Shown piece after piece: positions 35,355-44,442 of a DNA stretch of 64,000 bases. Source of the DNA: Clostridium gelidum (GTDB lineage: Bacteria > Bacillota > Clostridia > Clostridiales > Clostridiaceae). A program made the position numbers and the translations under genes. The notes below the pieces were generated by a model. It did not search any database. It saw only the letters and a program-made list of their open reading frames with translations, and was not told where the DNA came from. Position 1 is the stretch's first letter; each line of letters starts with the position of its first letter. The DNA lies in contig NZ_AP024849.1 in NCBI RefSeq assembly GCF_019977655.1, forward strand, positions 2,761,001 to 2,825,000. The letters run 5' to 3'.

Positions 35355-36269
35355 ATGATAAGACCAAAACATTTAAAAAAAGGCGATTTAATAGGATTAA
35401 TTGGTGCGTCAAGTCCAACACCTCAAGATAGAATAGAGTATTCTATTAAAGCTATGGAGGATTTAGGCTTAGAAGTCGTACTTGGAGAAAGCTGCAGAGG
35501 GTATCATGGATTTTTATCTGGAAGTGATGAACTTAGAGCAAAGGATATTAATGATATGTTTGAGGATAAAAGCATTAAAGGTATTTTTGCCATAAGAGGT
35601 GGATATGGTGCTTCTAGACTTTTGGATATGTTAGATTACGATATGATTAAGAAAAATCCCAAGGTATTTGCTGGATATAGTGATGTAACTGCGCTTCATA
35701 GTGTATTTAATGAAAGATGTAAACTCATAACTTTCCACACACCAATGGCTTCGACCGAATTCTATAAAGGAACAGATGATTATACGATGAATTATTTTAA
35801 GAAAAACATTTTTAGTGATGAGCCTCTAGGAATTCTTAAAAATCCAGAGGGACAAGAAATTAAAACTTTAGTTGAAGGCAAGGCAAAGGGGAAATTAGTT
35901 GGAGGAAATCTTTCGCTAATAGTTTCTTCAATGGGAACTCCATATGAGCTCGATACAAAGGGGAAAATATTATTTTTAGAAGATGTAGATGAATATCCAT
36001 ATAAAATAGATAGAATGTTATTACAATTAAAACAATGCGGAAAATTTGAAGATGCAGCAGGAATTATTTTGGGTGCATGGACTGATTGTAAAGCAAATGA
36101 AGGTGATAATAGCTTAACTTTAATGGAGGTCTTTGAAGAACTAATATTACCAGAAAACAAACCTACAATTTATAATTTAGCTTGTGGGCATTGTATGCCT
36201 ACTATGAGTCTTCCTTTAGGAGCCATGGTTAAAATAAATACGAAAAATAATGAGATACTTGTGCTTTAG
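35355..36269 (+). CDS. LD-carboxypeptidase (S66 family, YkfA-like)
   Basis: A 304-residue cytoplasmic serine peptidase. The nucleophile is S109 in FAGYSDVTALH, with the Glu of LFLEDVDEYPYKIDR and the His of ACGHCMPTMSLP completing the triad. It removes the terminal D-Ala from murein tetrapeptides (L,D bond). No signal peptide is present, consistent with recycling of imported muropeptides. Start ATG follows GGGGAG. It is directly followed by the NlpC/P60 gene, as in Bacillus. Confidence 0.93.
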   Translation: MIRPKHLKKGDLIGLIGASSPTPQDRIEYSIKAMEDLGLEVVLGESCRGYHGFLSGSDELRAKDINDMFEDKSIKGIFAIRGGYGASRLLDMLDYDMIKKNPKVFAGYSDVTALHSVFNERCKLITFHTPMASTEFYKGTDDYTMNYFKKNIFSDEPLGILKNPEGQEIKTLVEGKAKGKLVGGNLSLIVSSMGTPYELDTKGKILFLEDVDEYPYKIDRMLLQLKQCGKFEDAAGIILGAWTDCKANEGDNSLTLMEVFEELILPENKPTIYNLACGHCMPTMSLPLGAMVKINTKNNEILVL

Positions 36270-36374
36270 ATATAATCATGCTAAACAATTAACCTTATTA
36301 ATCGAATAATTTTTTAACATAAGGTAGTTAATTAGGACTACCTTATGTTAAGCGTATAAGGGAGGAGTGATTTT

Positions 36375-37193
36375 ATGAAGTATGCAGTAGTTAATAAAAC
36401 TGTTGTGGTATTGAAAAGTGAACCTAAGGAAGCTTCTGAAAGTACTGATGAAGTTTTATTTGGAATGAATGTTGAAATACTTAAAGAAGCTGAAAATAAT
36501 TGGTTTTATGTAAGAACTCATTATGATTATGAAGGTTATATAAATGGAGATAATTTAATAATTAATGATGAGATTTCTAAAAAATGGGAAAAAGATAAAA
36601 ATATTGCGGTAATTAATTCCTTTTCAGATGTACTTAATAAACCAGAAGCATCTGGATATGAAATTGCTAGTGTAACAAGAGGAGCTAATTTAATTTCTAC
36701 AGGTGAAATAAGTGAAAATAAAATGTTTTTAAAGGTAAAATTACCAAACTCAGAAATTGGGTGGATAAGAAAGAGTTTTATAGCAAATTTAAAAATAGAT
36801 TGTGAAATAAAAGATGAAGAAAAGCTTAGAGAAAACTTAGCAAAGTCAGCTTTAAGCTATCTTGGAACTCAATATAGATGGGGCGGAAAATCACCTCTTG
36901 GAATAGATTGTTCAGGTCTTTGTTCTATGGCATATATGTTAAATGGAATAATAATTTATAGAGATGCAGAAATAAAAGAAGGATTTCCTGTAAAAGAAAT
37001 ACCTTTTGCTAATATAAAAAAAGGAGACTTAATATTCTTTCCAGGACATGTGGCTATGTATTTAGGAGATGGGGAGTATGTTCATTCTTCAACGAGTAAT
37101 GATGTGGTGAAAGTGAATAGTTTGAATGAGGGAGCTGGGAATTATAATGAATATTTAGGGAATTGTCCTAAGAAGTTTGGAAGTATATTTTAA
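36375..37193 (+). CDS. NlpC/P60 gamma-D-glutamyl-diamino acid endopeptidase (YkfC-like)
   Basis: A 272-residue protein with two N-terminal SH3b-like regions (about 1-65 and 75-140) and a C-terminal NlpC/P60 domain. Catalytic residues are C179 (GIDCSGLC), H225 (FPGHVAMYLG) and H237. No signal peptide is visible, so it acts in the cytoplasm. It should split the D-Glu to diaminopimelate (or Lys) bond, feeding L-Ala-D-Glu to the epimerase. A diverged copy of its last 38 codons lies at 54.0 kb. Confidence 0.92.
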   Translation: MKYAVVNKTVVVLKSEPKEASESTDEVLFGMNVEILKEAENNWFYVRTHYDYEGYINGDNLIINDEISKKWEKDKNIAVINSFSDVLNKPEASGYEIASVTRGANLISTGEISENKMFLKVKLPNSEIGWIRKSFIANLKIDCEIKDEEKLRENLAKSALSYLGTQYRWGGKSPLGIDCSGLCSMAYMLNGIIIYRDAEIKEGFPVKEIPFANIKKGDLIFFPGHVAMYLGDGEYVHSSTSNDVVKVNSLNEGAGNYNEYLGNCPKKFGSIF

Positions 37194-37262
37194 TAAGACT
37201 TGAACGTTGATAAATGAATAATTTGTAATTTATTTAAAGCAAGTGATAAAGGCGGGATTTGT

Positions 37263-38021
37263 ATGGATAATATTAAAGATTTTATTTTTAATGTAAATGG
37301 ATTTGATATAAAGGCATCCTATTTTGAAAGAAGTATAGATGAAATTTTTATTCCAGTATTAAGAGAATGGACGGAGATGAATAAGGAGAAAGATGAACGA
37401 TTCATAATTTTCCTTGTTGCACCTCCAGCAGTTGGAAAAACAACTTTATCACAATTTCTTGAGTACTTATCTAAAAGCGTAGAAGGAATAGATGAAGTAC
37501 AAGCTATAGGATTAGATGGATTTCATTTTCATTCTGATTATATAAGGAGTCACAGTGTTAATATAAAAGGAAATGAAATACCAATGAGTGAAGTTAAAGG
37601 CTGTCTAGAGACCTTTGATCTAGAGAAATTAAAAGCTAAATTGAAGGAACTAGAAACGAAAAATGTTATGTGGCCAATATATGATAGAAATATTCATGAT
37701 GTTGTAGAGAATAGTATATTTGTTAATAAAAAAATAGTTTTAATTGAAGGAAATTGGTTACTAACAGATGAGGAAAAATGGAGAGATTTAAAAGATTTTT
37801 GTAATTATAGTATTTTCATTTATGCGGATGAAGACTTATTAAAACAAAGGTTAATTGAAAGGAAAATGAAGGGTGGGCTTACTTATGAAGACGCTTTAAG
37901 ATTTTATGAAAAGAGTGATAGTGTTAATGTTAGAAGAGTCTTAAATAATCATCTTAAAGCAGATTTAGAGTTAATTATGAAAGAAAATGGAGATTATACT
38001 AACCATGGAGTCACACATTAG
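37263..38021 (+). CDS. P-loop nucleoside/sugar kinase-like protein (uridine kinase superfamily)
   Basis: A 252-residue P-loop protein. Walker A is VAPPAVGKTTLSQ, then GLDGFHFHSDY (the DGF/YH block of the panC-type/uridine-kinase group), WPIYDRNIHD and VLIEGNWLLTDE. It probably phosphorylates a nucleoside, sugar or pantothenate-like substrate. It follows the NlpC/P60 gene by 69 bases and may belong to the same transcript. A truncated copy of its first 70 bases lies 1.2 kb downstream. Confidence 0.85.
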   Translation: MDNIKDFIFNVNGFDIKASYFERSIDEIFIPVLREWTEMNKEKDERFIIFLVAPPAVGKTTLSQFLEYLSKSVEGIDEVQAIGLDGFHFHSDYIRSHSVNIKGNEIPMSEVKGCLETFDLEKLKAKLKELETKNVMWPIYDRNIHDVVENSIFVNKKIVLIEGNWLLTDEEKWRDLKDFCNYSIFIYADEDLLKQRLIERKMKGGLTYEDALRFYEKSDSVNVRRVLNNHLKADLELIMKENGDYTNHGVTH

Positions 38022-38079
38022 AACAGAAGAAATTCTTAGAAAGCAAAAATATTGTGCTAATTAATTCATTTGAATTTGT

Positions 38080-38265
38080 ATGGAATGTATTGATTTATAT
38101 AATAAAGATGTAGATAGGTATAAACATGGAAAGTTGGCATTAAAAGCATTAAAAAATAATATTCAGAAAGAAATAGGTGAAAATATTAACTTGATAAAGT
38201 TATCAGAATTTGTATTTGATGAAGAGTTAAGTGAAGTAGCAAGGGAAATATGGTCTTTAAAATAA
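38080..38265 (+). CDS. Short hypothetical ORF, 61 residues
   Basis: The frame encodes a charged, helical 61-residue peptide (DVDRYKHGKLALKALKNNIQ, FDEELSEVAREIWSLK). No convincing ribosome site precedes its ATG, so it may be the 3' fragment of a lost gene. I recognise no family. Confidence 0.4.
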   Translation: MECIDLYNKDVDRYKHGKLALKALKNNIQKEIGENINLIKLSEFVFDEELSEVAREIWSLK

Positions 38266-38466
38266 TATTCAAAGTTCAAAAAAATTTTTAAATAATATTT
38301 ATATTTTGATGATAAAAATATCGAATTTCATTAATTTACTAATGAGATATATGTGTTACTTACATCTTTAAACTTAATAACAAGATAAAAGCTAAAATGA
38401 TTATTAGCTTTAAAGTTCTTTAGGCTGATGATACGCACCGGGGGTAGTTAGAATGAGAAAATTTGA

Positions 38467-38556
38467 ATGGGTAATATTAAAGATTTTATTTTTAATGTAA
38501 ATGGATTTGATATAAAGGCATCCTATTTTGAAAGAGCAATAGCACAAAACGAATAA
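38467..38556 (+). pseudogene. Duplicated 5' fragment of the P-loop kinase gene
   Basis: Bases 38467-38536 repeat 37263-37332 almost exactly, covering the ATG and the peptide NIKDFIFNVNGFDIKASYFE. After that the frame runs into unrelated sequence and stops after 29 codons. It is a truncated duplicate and unlikely to be functional. Confidence 0.88.
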
Positions 38557-38618
38557 ATCAGGGAATATAAAGACCTTGATATAAAAAAACTAGAGTGAAA
38601 GGCTACATTGTAATATTA

Positions 38619-38960
38619 TTATTTTAATCTTGAGAGTATGATTGTATCTAATAGACGAAATATGAAATATATAACTGCTAATGCAAGTTTAAAATTGTTT
38701 GAAAGATAATCATTAAAAAAGAATATTATAGAGGCTGAAATAACACCATATACTCCCAATATGAGCCTGTCTATTGCAATAAAAGTTATTGACCTAACCG
38801 ATTTTATTGAATCGTATCCACTTAGTTTTAAACTAAAAGAATTAAATTTTTTAGAAATATTAAAAAACAAACTAATACCTGCCAGTAATAGATAGAGTGA
38901 AAGTATTAGCCAAATAAAGCATACTATTTTCATTAGAAGAAAGGATAATAATTTCATCAT
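38619..38960 (-). CDS. Small integral membrane protein, 113 residues
   Basis: Three to four predicted helices (KIVCFIWLILSLYLLLAGISLF, LILGVYGVISASIIFFF, LALAVIYFIFRLLDTIIL). It has no family I recognise. The start lies 14 bases from a perfect 28-bp palindrome. An AGGAGA-like site precedes the ATG. Confidence 0.7.
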   Translation of the reverse strand: MMKLLSFLLMKIVCFIWLILSLYLLLAGISLFFNISKKFNSFSLKLSGYDSIKSVRSITFIAIDRLILGVYGVISASIIFFFNDYLSNNFKLALAVIYFIFRLLDTIILSRLK

Positions 38961-38973
38961 AAATATACTCTCC

Positions 38974-39001
38974 TATACTTAAATTTATAAATTTAAGTAT
39001 A
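38974..39001. promoter_or_regulatory. Perfect 28-bp palindrome upstream of the small membrane protein gene
   Basis: TATACTTAAATTTA is followed directly by its exact complement. Its position just upstream of the ribosome site of the minus-strand gene suggests an operator or leader hairpin. The surrounding 355-base gap otherwise holds only a terminator. Confidence 0.45.
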
Positions 39002-39161
39002 CACCTTATATGAAAAAAATACACATTATGTACTTCTAATATAGTATGTATGAATTTCTGTGTAAGAGTATTTAATCATAAAGGAAACTTCTTATTATTC
39101 ATATAACTAGAGGTTGAAGTTTAAACAATAATAATACAAATTTGAGACATTAGACGTATTA

Positions 39162-39203
39162 AAATATCCTAGTAAAGCTTATTCATGCCTTACTAGGATA
39201 TTT
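39162..39203 (-). terminator. Terminator-like hairpin downstream of the thioredoxin-like gene
   Basis: AAATATCCTAGTAA pairs perfectly with TTACTAGGATATTT over a 14-base loop. It lies 110 bases past the thioredoxin-like gene on the minus strand, with a short T-run. Confidence 0.65.
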
Positions 39204-39314
39204 AACTACTACCTTTAAAAATATTAAAAGTGCTAAATTTTTTACGATTACCATAGAAAAGTACTATCACACTTTTTGTATTATTATAATTAGCGTATCT
39301 TTAGTTTATAGTAA

Positions 39315-39674
39315 TTAAATTAGTTGATTATTTATTTTAACAGATCTAATATTTTGTCCTCTGTAATTGAAGAATCGCAACGAACCTCTATTTTTACTAA
39401 CAATAAATCCTGGTACAGTTACAATATTATATTTTTCTCTAAATGAGTTGATTGAATTATCTGACAAATCAGCACTATCCACATAGTAAATAGTTATGTT
39501 AATTTTATTAGTCAAGCCACTTAATTTTTTAGCAAATTTACGGCAGAATGGGCATGTTGAACGACCAATATAAGCAACAGCTAGGTCTTCATTAGATAAT
39601 AATTCGTCTGCTTGTGTAGAAATCACTTTTTCAAATAACTTTACATCTTCTTCATAGCTATCTTTTTCAAACAT
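39315..39674 (-). CDS. Thioredoxin-like protein with CPFC motif
   Basis: A 119-residue thioredoxin fold without signal peptide. The redox pair is C41-P-F-C44 (IGRSTCPFCRKF) and the cis-Pro region is IVTVPGFIVSK. It resembles the bacteriocin-transport accessory/PedC-type thioredoxins of Firmicutes. No bacteriocin genes are visible next to it, so its partner is unknown. ATG follows AAGGAGG. Confidence 0.85.
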   Translation of the reverse strand: MFEKDSYEEDVKLFEKVISTQADELLSNEDLAVAYIGRSTCPFCRKFAKKLSGLTNKINITIYYVDSADLSDNSINSFREKYNIVTVPGFIVSKNRGSLRFFNYRGQNIRSVKINNQLI

Positions 39675-40031
39675 TTGTATCCTCCTTGTTTTTTATAATA
39701 TTATATCAATTTAGTTAGTTAGCTTTTCTAGTAGTTATTCTGTGAAATTAGAGAAAATATTCTAGACATAGAGAGTTTGGATAAGATAGAAAAATATTTA
39801 AACTTCTGCTATTCATATAATGGGTAGCTTAAAGCATGAATGTATATACTTTAACATTTCAATTTTATTACTATAACCATATGATGACATTATAGAATAA
39901 GTAAAAATAATATTCATAAATTTGTAACGCTGTTATTATGGATTCTAAAGTATAAGCAGAAAAATAAGACGAAATTTTTTTAGTACATTTTATTTTATGA
40001 AATAAAATAAAATAAAAGAGGGGTTAAAATT

Positions 40032-40442
40032 GTGTTAAGTTTGTTGATTATGGTTGCTATAAGTATTTTTGGTGCGGTTTATAGTTATTTGCTTATTGTA
40101 GGGAAGATTAAAATTGGAGGACTATTTACTGGGTACAGCATTATTACAGTATTACCTATAATTTTGATGATTGTGATACCGCTAGGAGTTTTAGATGTAA
40201 TTATTATATTACTGCGTATTGGGGGACCATTTAAGGAAAATGTTGCGGCTATTACATTGTTAATAATTATTTTAGAAATTCTTATTATTTCTATTTTCAG
40301 TTTAATTAGATTGAACTTATTTCCAGTTTGTTATTTTACTAAGGAAGCCGATGAATCTAAAAAATTACTCATTTTAGATTCAGGTAAGAGACTACTTAGT
40401 TATTGTATATATGGTAATTTGATTTATTCAGTATTTTTTTAA
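40032..40442 (+). CDS. Integral membrane protein, 136 residues
   Basis: Four hydrophobic helices (about 1-20, 28-58, 72-95 and a weaker last one). It starts at GTG 40032 behind GAGGGG. It has no family I recognise. A second small membrane protein gene follows 53 bases downstream and the two may be partners. Confidence 0.65.
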   Translation: MLSLLIMVAISIFGAVYSYLLIVGKIKIGGLFTGYSIITVLPIILMIVIPLGVLDVIIILLRIGGPFKENVAAITLLIIILEILIISIFSLIRLNLFPVCYFTKEADESKKLLILDSGKRLLSYCIYGNLIYSVFF

Positions 40443-40495
40443 CTGGTGTTTTATATTTCATCAGTAATAATCACGCTACTTTAGGGAATATAATA

Positions 40496-40810
40496 ATGCA
40501 TCCAATAGATAGCATAGGATATTTGTTAGTCGGGGTTTTAATGATGATATTCATGCCTTTTATAGCATTACCATTTTACTTTTATGCAATAATAGGCTTT
40601 GTTGTAGTTACTGGTTTTATTTTAATGTTTTCTATTATAATTATAATGTCTATGAATGGAGTTATCCGAATCAGTTATGGGTCCAAACATATAAGAAAGA
40701 AGTGTTTATTATATATTGGGTTAATGTTATTTCCAATATTAAATGTATTTTGTATGATTAAGCTTTATAAATTGGCAAAAATAGAATTGCGTCGTACCTT
40801 TGATAATTAA
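40496..40810 (+). CDS. Integral membrane protein, 104 residues
   Basis: Two or three helices in the first half (YLLVGVLMMIFMPFIALPF, GFVVVTGFILMFSIIIIM) and a basic C-terminal half (SKHIRKKCLLY, KLAKIELRRTF) with a further hydrophobic stretch. It has no recognised family and a weak ribosome site. Its last 58 codons and the following bases are repeated in decayed form at 46204-46379. Confidence 0.6.
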   Translation: MHPIDSIGYLLVGVLMMIFMPFIALPFYFYAIIGFVVVTGFILMFSIIIIMSMNGVIRISYGSKHIRKKCLLYIGLMLFPILNVFCMIKLYKLAKIELRRTFDN

Positions 40811-41037
40811 AATGCAATTTAAAATAAAAGTACCTAATATTTATATATCCGTTAGGATAATGATGAGAAGGCGATATTAGGCATGGTAAATAAATATTTT
40901 TTTCTTTTTAAAAAGAAAAATGGGTTTAAATTTAAATGTTTTACAATTTAAAAAGTAAAAAAGTTAAGAATAAAAAAAGAAAACAATATAATAATTTATA
41001 TATTATTGCATTAAATAACATTTCAGGAGGGGAAATA

Positions 41038-41725
41038 ATGAGAAGGTCGAAATTAACAAAAACAATAGCGAGTTTATTAATACTATCTTCAATATTAGTA
41101 TTAAATCCAATAGGAGCAAATGCAGAATGGAAACAAGATTCTAATGGTTGGTGGAATACAGAAGGTACTTCATATTCTGTCGGCTGGAAAGAGATTGATG
41201 GAAAATGGTACTATTTTGGACAAGATGGATATATGAAAACAGGTTGGATAAAGTATGGTGGTAAATCGTACTATTTAAATTCAGATGGAAGTATGGCTCA
41301 CGATGCGACAATAGATGGACTTACAGTAGGTTCAGATGGTGCATGGAATCAAATTGCAGGAACTAGTTCAATACGTTTATCCAATGTTAATCCAAACGCC
41401 ACAACAATAAGTGGTGTAGCTAGTGTGAAATTCGGTGATATTACAAAAATAGTTTTTTGCGACGGATCATTAAAAAATGACACAGTAACGGTTGAAGATA
41501 AACAAAAGATTAAAGAATTTGCGGGATATTTAGATGGTTCCAGTAGTAACAGGATGGCTACATAGGGCATTATTCTATATCAATGATAAAGAGGTAATGG
41601 ATATATCTTTTAATAATCCAATTGATATTAATGGAGAAGAGTTTAATGTTACAAAAGGTAACTTAGATATTAAAGTAATTGACAACTATCTAAAATCAAT
41701 TAATCCGTCTTATATAGAACATTAA
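41038..41725 (+). pseudogene. Secreted cell-wall-binding repeat protein, frameshifted
   Basis: ATG 41038 follows AGGAGGGG. The product starts with a signal peptide (MRRSKLTKTIASLLILSS ... GANA) and choline-binding-type repeats (GWKEIDGKWYYFGQDGYMKTGWI, given here only in part: GWKEIDGKWYYF, YMKTGWIKYGG). A further domain follows (SIRLSNVNPNATTISGVASV). At about 41535-41565 the frame breaks; the continuation is in the +1 frame to 41725 (GWLHRALFYINDKEVMDISF, LDIKVIDNYLKSINPSYIEH). So the C-terminal domain is separated by a frameshift unless the sequence has an error. Confidence 0.8.
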
Positions 41726-41756
41726 AATATCCAAGGAAATGTACTCTATTCTATAG

Positions 41757-41815
41757 GTGGCGCAGCTATGTTAAAGATGAGGTTAAAAGATTATGCTATA
41801 ATTAATTTCGGATAG
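41757..41815 (+). pseudogene. Short 5' fragment related to the gene at 63415
   Basis: About 34 bases around GCGCAGCTATGTTAAA and ATGAGGTTAAAAGA match 63404-63437, including the start codon and ribosome-site region. The frame then stops after 15 codons. It directly precedes a promoter-like TATAAT (41797) for the metallophosphoesterase. Confidence 0.6.
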
Positions 41816-42065
41816 TTCTAATTTAGGCTGTTTATTTTATTATAAGGAGAAAAAAATGAGTAAGATATTTTTTATAGGAGATACACATTTTGGAGATAGT
41901 CAAATTATTGATTATGAGCAAAGGCCATTTGAAAGTGTTGAAGATATGGATAGAGAACTAATCAATAGATGGAATTATGGTAAGCGTAAAAAAATTAACG
42001 GATAGATAAATGTAAGTCTCTATTGTTAAAATTAACATAGATTTTAACAATGGAGGTTTATTTAC

Positions 42066-42389
42066 ATGAATAATAATGAGAAGATAAATTGGAGAGAAAT
42101 TGTTGCTACCTTTTCTTCTTACGAAGGAACGTTAGGAACTTTCTGCAATGCAAATCACATTACTAAAAGTCAATTTCATTACTATAAAAAGAAATTCAAG
42201 AATGAAGATAATAATTTACAGTTTCATGCAATTTCAATGAGAGAAGAAAAAGTAACAACTGAAGTCACCGTAGTTCCAGCTGATAGACCTAATATAATAA
42301 TAGAAATAGGAGCCGCTAAAATATATGTACCGGCTAATGAAATAGCTATTTTGAGTAAGTTGCTTAAGGATTTGATTACAAATGTTTAA
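42066..42389 (+). CDS. tnpA: IS66 accessory protein TnpA
   Basis: A 107-residue helix-turn-helix protein (INWREIVATFSSYEGTLGTF, NHITKSQFHYYKKKF), the first ORF of IS66 elements. It overlaps tnpB by eight bases, indicating coupled translation. Start ATG follows GGAGG. Confidence 0.92.
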   Translation: MNNNEKINWREIVATFSSYEGTLGTFCNANHITKSQFHYYKKKFKNEDNNLQFHAISMREEKVTTEVTVVPADRPNIIIEIGAAKIYVPANEIAILSKLLKDLITNV

Positions 42390-42732
42390 TCTTAATAAAG
42401 TTAATACAGTTTATCTTGCATGTGGAATAACAGATTTGAGAAAAAGTATTGATGGACTAGTAGTGATTGTGCAAACGCAGCTAAAGTTGGATCCGTTTGA
42501 AAAAGCCTTGTTTGTTTTTTGCAATAGGCAAATGAATAAAATTAAGATACTTCACTTTGATGAAGGATTCTGGCTGTACTATTTCCGACTTGAAAATAGT
42601 AAATTGAAATGGCCGATGACTCCAGACGAAGCTCTTAAAATCAACAAAGAGGAATTGAAATGGTTGCTTATGGGATATGAAGTTAGAACTAAGTCTAAAT
42701 TTAAGCCAATTGAAGTAAGAAATAGCTTTTAA
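42382..42732 (+). CDS. tnpB: IS66 accessory protein TnpB (Orf2)
   Basis: A 116-residue protein with the family blocks VYLACGITDLRKSIDGL, LFVFCNRQMNKIKILHFDE and GFWLYYFRLE. Its role is needed for transposition, but its biochemistry is unclear in the family. It overlaps the end of tnpA. Confidence 0.95.
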   Translation: MFNLNKVNTVYLACGITDLRKSIDGLVVIVQTQLKLDPFEKALFVFCNRQMNKIKILHFDEGFWLYYFRLENSKLKWPMTPDEALKINKEELKWLLMGYEVRTKSKFKPIEVRNSF

Positions 42733-42747
42733 AACAAATATCGCTGT

Positions 42748-42793
42748 AAACCCTTAATTTTGAACTTTTACAAGTTTCGGAATTGAGGGTTTT
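42748..42793 (+). repeat. Hairpin between tnpB and tnpC
   Basis: AAACCCTTAATTTTGAACTT pairs with AAGTTTCGGAATTGAGGGTTT-type sequence with a few mismatches. It lies in the 100-base gap before tnpC and may modulate its expression. The same structure is in copy B. Confidence 0.6.
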
Positions 42794-42831
42794 GTGGTAA
42801 AATACCCCTATATTTGTTGTGAGGTATAGGG

Positions 42832-44442
42832 ATGGATATTTTAGATTTAGAAGATCAACTTGATAAAAAAACAAAATTATTGATTTCTAAAATGGAAAAA
42901 GACATTGAATCAAAAGATAAGGAAATTGATGATTTAAAAAAGGAATTGGCTTTTCTTAAAGGACAGCTCCTTAATAAAAACAGAAAAATTTTTGGACAAT
43001 CTAGTGAACAAGTTGATTCAAGACAGCTCTCACTTTTTAATGATGCTGAAAAAAACAGTGATATTAAAATAGATGAGCCTTCCATTGAAGAAATTACATA
43101 TACAAGAAAAAAATCATCTTCTCATTTAGGAAAGAAAGATAATCTATCCGGCCTAGATAGAGTTACAATTGAGCATAAACTTGCTGACTCTGAAACATTT
43201 TGCGATAAATGTGGGAATGATTTAATTATAATCGGTAAAAAATCAAAAGAAATTTTAAAATATAAGCCAGCAGAACTTTACATAGAAGAACATATTTCAT
43301 ATACATATGCTTGCAAAAATTGCGAAGCGGATGCTGATAAAGCCAATATAATTTCTGCAAAAATTCCAAATACTTTCTTATATAAAAGTATGGCTTCAAA
43401 TGAATTATTAGCTCATGTTGTGAGCATGAAATATCAATATGCAATGCCATTATATAGAATGGAATCATATTTTAAGATGATGAATGTTAATCTTTCAAGA
43501 CAGACATTATCCAACTGGATAATAAGTTGTGCAAATGAACTTCAGCCTGTTTTTCATTATATGAAAGAGGAACTCTTAAGAAGAAATTATATCCACGCCG
43601 ATGAAACTTATGTGAAGGTTATTGAGGAAAATGGAAAAGACTCCAACTCAAAAAGGTTCATGTGGCTATATCGCTCCGGAGGCATAGAGAACCATATAAT
43701 TTTATATGATTATCAGAAAACAAGATCTGGTTCTTGTGCTGAAGAATTTCTTGAAGGTTTCTCTGGATATCTTCAAACAGATGGATATGATGGCTATAAT
43801 AAAGTTAAGAATATAAAAAGACTATATTGTATGGCCCATATTCGAAGAAAATTCTTTGATATAATATCAACCTTAAACCCCGAAGCTCTAAAGCAGTCTC
43901 ACGCAATAGAAGGGTTTAATTATTGTGAGCGACTTTATAAAGTTGAAAAAGATCTAAGGGAACAATATATATGTAGTGATGATTATTATGGTGATCGACA
44001 TGCAATAAGGCTCAAGAGATCTGCACCCATTCTTAATAAATTTCAAGAATATGTAGATAATGAAATTGTTAATGCTCTTCCTAAAAGTCCTTTAGGTAAA
44101 GCTCTTGCATATGCTCAAAAGTTGTTGCCATATATGAGAACTTTCTTGACAAATGGATGTCTTGAAATTGATAATAATGCAGCTGAAAGAGCTATAAAAC
44201 CATTTGTAATTGGCAGAAAAAACTGGATGTTCTCCAAGACAGTAAAAGGCGCAAAATCAAGTGCATTACTTTATAGTATTACTGAAACGGCTAAAGCCAA
44301 TGGCTTAGCAGTGGAAAAGTATTTAGTATATTTATTTGAAATGTTTGCAAATTCAGAAGTTAAGGAAATGGACATACTAGAAAAATGTATGCCATGGTCT
44401 GAAAGCATTCCAGATGAACTGCGCGTTAAGACTACCAAATAA
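42832..44442 (+). CDS. tnpC: IS66 transposase TnpC
   Basis: A 536-residue DDE transposase. The order is an N-terminal coiled coil (DKEIDDLKKELAFLKGQLL), a zinc-finger domain with CDKCGND and CKNCEAD, the DDE core (YIHADETYVKV, GYLQTDGYDGYN, then EIDNNAAERAIKPFVIGRKN) and the C-terminal IS66_C tail. The full length suggests an active enzyme. Confidence 0.96.
   Translation: MDILDLEDQLDKKTKLLISKMEKDIESKDKEIDDLKKELAFLKGQLLNKNRKIFGQSSEQVDSRQLSLFNDAEKNSDIKIDEPSIEEITYTRKKSSSHLGKKDNLSGLDRVTIEHKLADSETFCDKCGNDLIIIGKKSKEILKYKPAELYIEEHISYTYACKNCEADADKANIISAKIPNTFLYKSMASNELLAHVVSMKYQYAMPLYRMESYFKMMNVNLSRQTLSNWIISCANELQPVFHYMKEELLRRNYIHADETYVKVIEENGKDSNSKRFMWLYRSGGIENHIILYDYQKTRSGSCAEEFLEGFSGYLQTDGYDGYNKVKNIKRLYCMAHIRRKFFDIISTLNPEALKQSHAIEGFNYCERLYKVEKDLREQYICSDDYYGDRHAIRLKRSAPILNKFQEYVDNEIVNALPKSPLGKALAYAQKLLPYMRTFLTNGCLEIDNNAAERAIKPFVIGRKNWMFSKTVKGAKSSALLYSITETAKANGLAVEKYLVYLFEMFANSEVKEMDILEKCMPWSESIPDELRVKTTK

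Noticed and set aside
39315..39674. Bacteriocin export locus suggested by the PedC-like thioredoxin
   Set aside because: No bacteriocin precursor with a double-glycine leader, peptidase-containing ABC transporter or immunity gene is adjacent.
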